From Candidatus Rhodobacter oscarellae (lineage in GTDB: Bacteria; Pseudomonadota; Alphaproteobacteria; Rhodobacterales; Rhodobacteraceae), in NCBI RefSeq assembly GCF_001078595.1, contig NZ_LFTY01000002.1, positions 3,033,773 to 3,097,772 of the forward strand: a stretch of DNA of 64,000 nt, read 5' to 3'. Shown here one piece after another: positions 62,572-64,000 of this stretch. The position numbers were made by a program, and so were the translations under genes. Within the stretch, counting starts at the first letter, position 1, and the number at the start of each line of letters is the position of its first letter. A model generated the notes under the pieces. That model was given only the letters and a program-made list of their open reading frames with translations. It ran no database searches and was not told the DNA's origin.

Positions 62572-63795
62572 TCAAGAGCGGTAATCCGCGTTGATCGAGA
62601 TGTACTGATGCGTCAGGTCGCAGGTCCAGGCCGTGCCCGTTCCCGTGCCGATGCCGAGGTCGATCGAGATGGTGATCTCGTCGCGCTTCATATAGGCCGC
62701 CCCGGCCTCCTCAGTATAGCTCTCGGCGACCCAGCCATTCTCGGCCACAAGGATGTCGCCGAACCGGATCGAAAGCTTGTCGCGATCCGCCGCCGCGCCG
62801 GATTTGCCCACCGCCATGACGACGCGGCCCCAATTGGGGTCCTCGCCCGCGATGGCGGTCTTCACCAGGGGAGAGTTCGCCACGGCCATCGCCGCGCGTT
62901 GCCCGTCCTGAACGGTCGCCGCGCCTGTAATGTTGATCTCGACGAACTTGGTTGCGCCCTCGCCGTCACGCACCACTTGATGCGCCAGGTCCAGCATCAC
63001 GCCATGCAGCGCGTCCTCGAACCCCGGGCCCGCGGGACCGGCCTTGCCCGTAGCGGCCACCATCAGCGAGTCAGAGGTCGAGGTGTCGCTGTCCACGGTG
63101 ATGCAGTTGAAGGTCCCCGTGTTGAGCCGAGAGACCATATCCTGCAGCGCCGATTGCTCCACCGCGGCATCGGTGAAGATATAGACCAGCATCGTGGCCA
63201 TATCGGGCGCGATCATGCCAGATCCTTTGGCGATGCCGATGATCTTAACCCCGTCCACCTCGGTGCTGGCGCCCTTTGCAAAGGTGTCGGTGGTCATGAT
63301 CGCACGCGCGGCTGCCTCGGCATCGTCTTGACCCGCGCGGGCCACAAGATCGCCCATCACGCCCGCGATGCGCTCGTCCGGCAGGCGCTCGCCGATCACG
63401 CCCGTTGAGGCGGTATATACCCGATCCGCGGGCACTCCGGCCGCCTCAGAGACAGCCTGGCACAGGCGCGCGACGCTCTCGTCCCCGGCGCGCCCGGTGA
63501 AGGCGTTCGCGTTGCCTGAATTCACCAGGATCGCGGCGGGCTCGATGTCGTCATCTGGTCCGGCCTTGGCCAGCTTTGCCTGACAATCCAACACCGGGGC
63601 CGACCGCGTCGCGGATTGGGTGAACACCCCGGCAATCGTGGTGCCCTCGTCCAGCAGCGCCAGCATCACGTCATCGCGGCCTTGGTATTTCACTCCCGCC
63701 GACACCCCCGCTGCGGCGGTCGCAAAGCGCACGCCGGCGATTTCGGGCAGGTCCGGGAAGGCGGCGGGCGCCAGGGGAGAGATCGGGGTCGTCAT
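62572..63795 (-). CDS. argJ: Bifunctional ornithine acetyltransferase/N-acetylglutamate synthase ArgJ
   Basis: A 407-aa Ntn-fold enzyme of the cyclic arginine pathway that transfers acetyl from N-acetylornithine to glutamate. It self-cleaves before Thr201 in KGSGMIAPDMATML. ILVNSGNANAFTG and GEDPNWGRVVMAVG are conserved substrate-binding segments. The start MTTPISPLAP at 63795 is preferred over 63822, which would overlap the upstream stop. It is 4 nt downstream of the parvulin gene. Confidence 0.96.
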   Translation of the reverse strand: MTTPISPLAPAAFPDLPEIAGVRFATAAAGVSAGVKYQGRDDVMLALLDEGTTIAGVFTQSATRSAPVLDCQAKLAKAGPDDDIEPAAILVNSGNANAFTGRAGDESVARLCQAVSEAAGVPADRVYTASTGVIGERLPDERIAGVMGDLVARAGQDDAEAAARAIMTTDTFAKGASTEVDGVKIIGIAKGSGMIAPDMATMLVYIFTDAAVEQSALQDMVSRLNTGTFNCITVDSDTSTSDSLMVAATGKAGPAGPGFEDALHGVMLDLAHQVVRDGEGATKFVEINITGAATVQDGQRAAMAVANSPLVKTAIAGEDPNWGRVVMAVGKSGAAADRDKLSIRFGDILVAENGWVAESYTEEAGAAYMKRDEITISIDLGIGTGTGTAWTCDLTHQYISINADYRS

Positions 63796-63799
63796 TGCT

Positions 63800-64000
63800 T
63801 TATTGCACCAGTTCGCTGTCAAAGATCACCATCGGGTCGACCGCGCCCAGGCTTGCCCGCTCGATGGGCACCCGGTTGACCATCTCCATCAGCTCGGCGC
63901 GAAAGCGTTCGTTCATGACTTCCTGCTCCAACGCGGGGCGCAGCTCTTCCAGGGTGGGCACGTTCGGTAGACGGATATCGTTAAGCATGATCACGTGCCA
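63800..64000 (-). CDS. Parvulin-type peptidyl-prolyl isomerase, C-terminal end (cut by window edge)
   Basis: The last 66 codons of a gene entering from the right edge. It reads WHVIMLNDIRLPN, the end of a PpiC/rotamase domain (strand H-V/I), followed by a helical tail with TLEELRPALEQEVMNERF and IFDSELVQ. In Rhodobacteraceae a periplasmic peptidylprolyl isomerase commonly precedes argJ, which supports the call. The N-terminal signal and chaperone regions are outside the window. Confidence 0.75.
   Translation of the reverse strand, partial: WHVIMLNDIRLPNVPTLEELRPALEQEVMNERFRAELMEMVNRVPIERASLGAVDPMVIFDSELVQ

Noticed and set aside
1-64000. CRISPR arrays, prophage modules, rRNA operons, origin-like DnaA box clusters
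   Set aside because: No regularly spaced direct repeats with spacers, no phage structural or integrase genes, and no rRNA signatures were seen on either strand.

Overview
The window looks like chromosomal DNA of a marine-type alphaproteobacterium of the family Rhodobacteraceae (Roseobacter group). The support is GC-rich coding sequence with dense ATGA/TGATG-coupled operons, the tsaE-amgK-murU-addB order, a serC leader followed by serC-serA of the alphaproteobacterial type, an alphaproteobacterial LexA box (GAAC-N7-GAAC), DUF2794, and the rimP-nusA-ylxR-infB operon. The genus cannot be fixed from the sequence alone. About 58 protein genes are supported. I see no rRNA, tRNA or CRISPR array.

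Layout. 1-3477 (minus): IalB-like secreted protein, tsaE, peptidoglycan-recycling amgK-murU, and the 5' part of addB. 3647-9174: asparaginase, serB (minus), then the serC leader, serC, serA and a metallophosphatase. 9154-15561: a homogentisate catabolic operon (hmgA-maiA-fahA-MBL protein-29-codon ORF-FAD hydroxylase) divergent from a MarR regulator, with a perfect 20-bp palindrome between them. 15475-22946: pbpC coupled to a thioester-containing alpha-2-macroglobulin. 23076-26012: hybrid histidine kinase and yaaA. 26115-36429: a sugar locus, with a catabolic operon (TIM-barrel isomerase, PfkB kinase, BtpA/SgcQ protein, M42 peptidase, FGGY kinase) converging on ABC importer genes (two permeases, Tat-exported binding protein), and a divergent ATPase. 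36666-46376: housekeeping and transport genes (thpR, zapE, MFS, hydrolases, yaiI, sthA, fghA, AEC transporter, GT2-GtrA). 46398-49961: a TetR gene, then an AT-richer accessory patch with a secreted DUF1036-like protein and a secreted zincin gene split by an IS630-family element. 49962-55431: adhC, cytochrome c', LexA-controlled imuB, a GT87-like mannosyltransferase, DUF2794. 55590-56340: a second low-GC patch with a small GIY-YIG-like gene. 56341-64000: rimP-nusA-ylxR-infB, a 45-aa small ORF, mutT, argJ and the 3' end of a parvulin-type foldase gene.

Functional threads: tyrosine/phenylacetate-type aromatic breakdown through homogentisate to fumarate and acetoacetate; serine synthesis (serA, serC and serB together); glutathione-dependent formaldehyde oxidation (adhC and fghA, about 6 kb apart); envelope defence and recycling (PbpC/A2M, AmgK/MurU).

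Most noteworthy for follow-up: (i) the sugar locus, which pairs BtpA/SgcQ and M42/SgcX homologues with two kinases and an ABC importer of unknown substrate; (ii) two unannotatable-by-length small ORFs with strong translational signals (10695-10784 and 61803-61940); (iii) a zincin gene whose reading frame is restored exactly when the IS630 element plus one TA is removed; (iv) an MBL-fold protein in the homogentisate operon that has lost the Zn2 ligands together; (v) several dispersed palindromic repeat families and a four-copy 11-bp tandem array.
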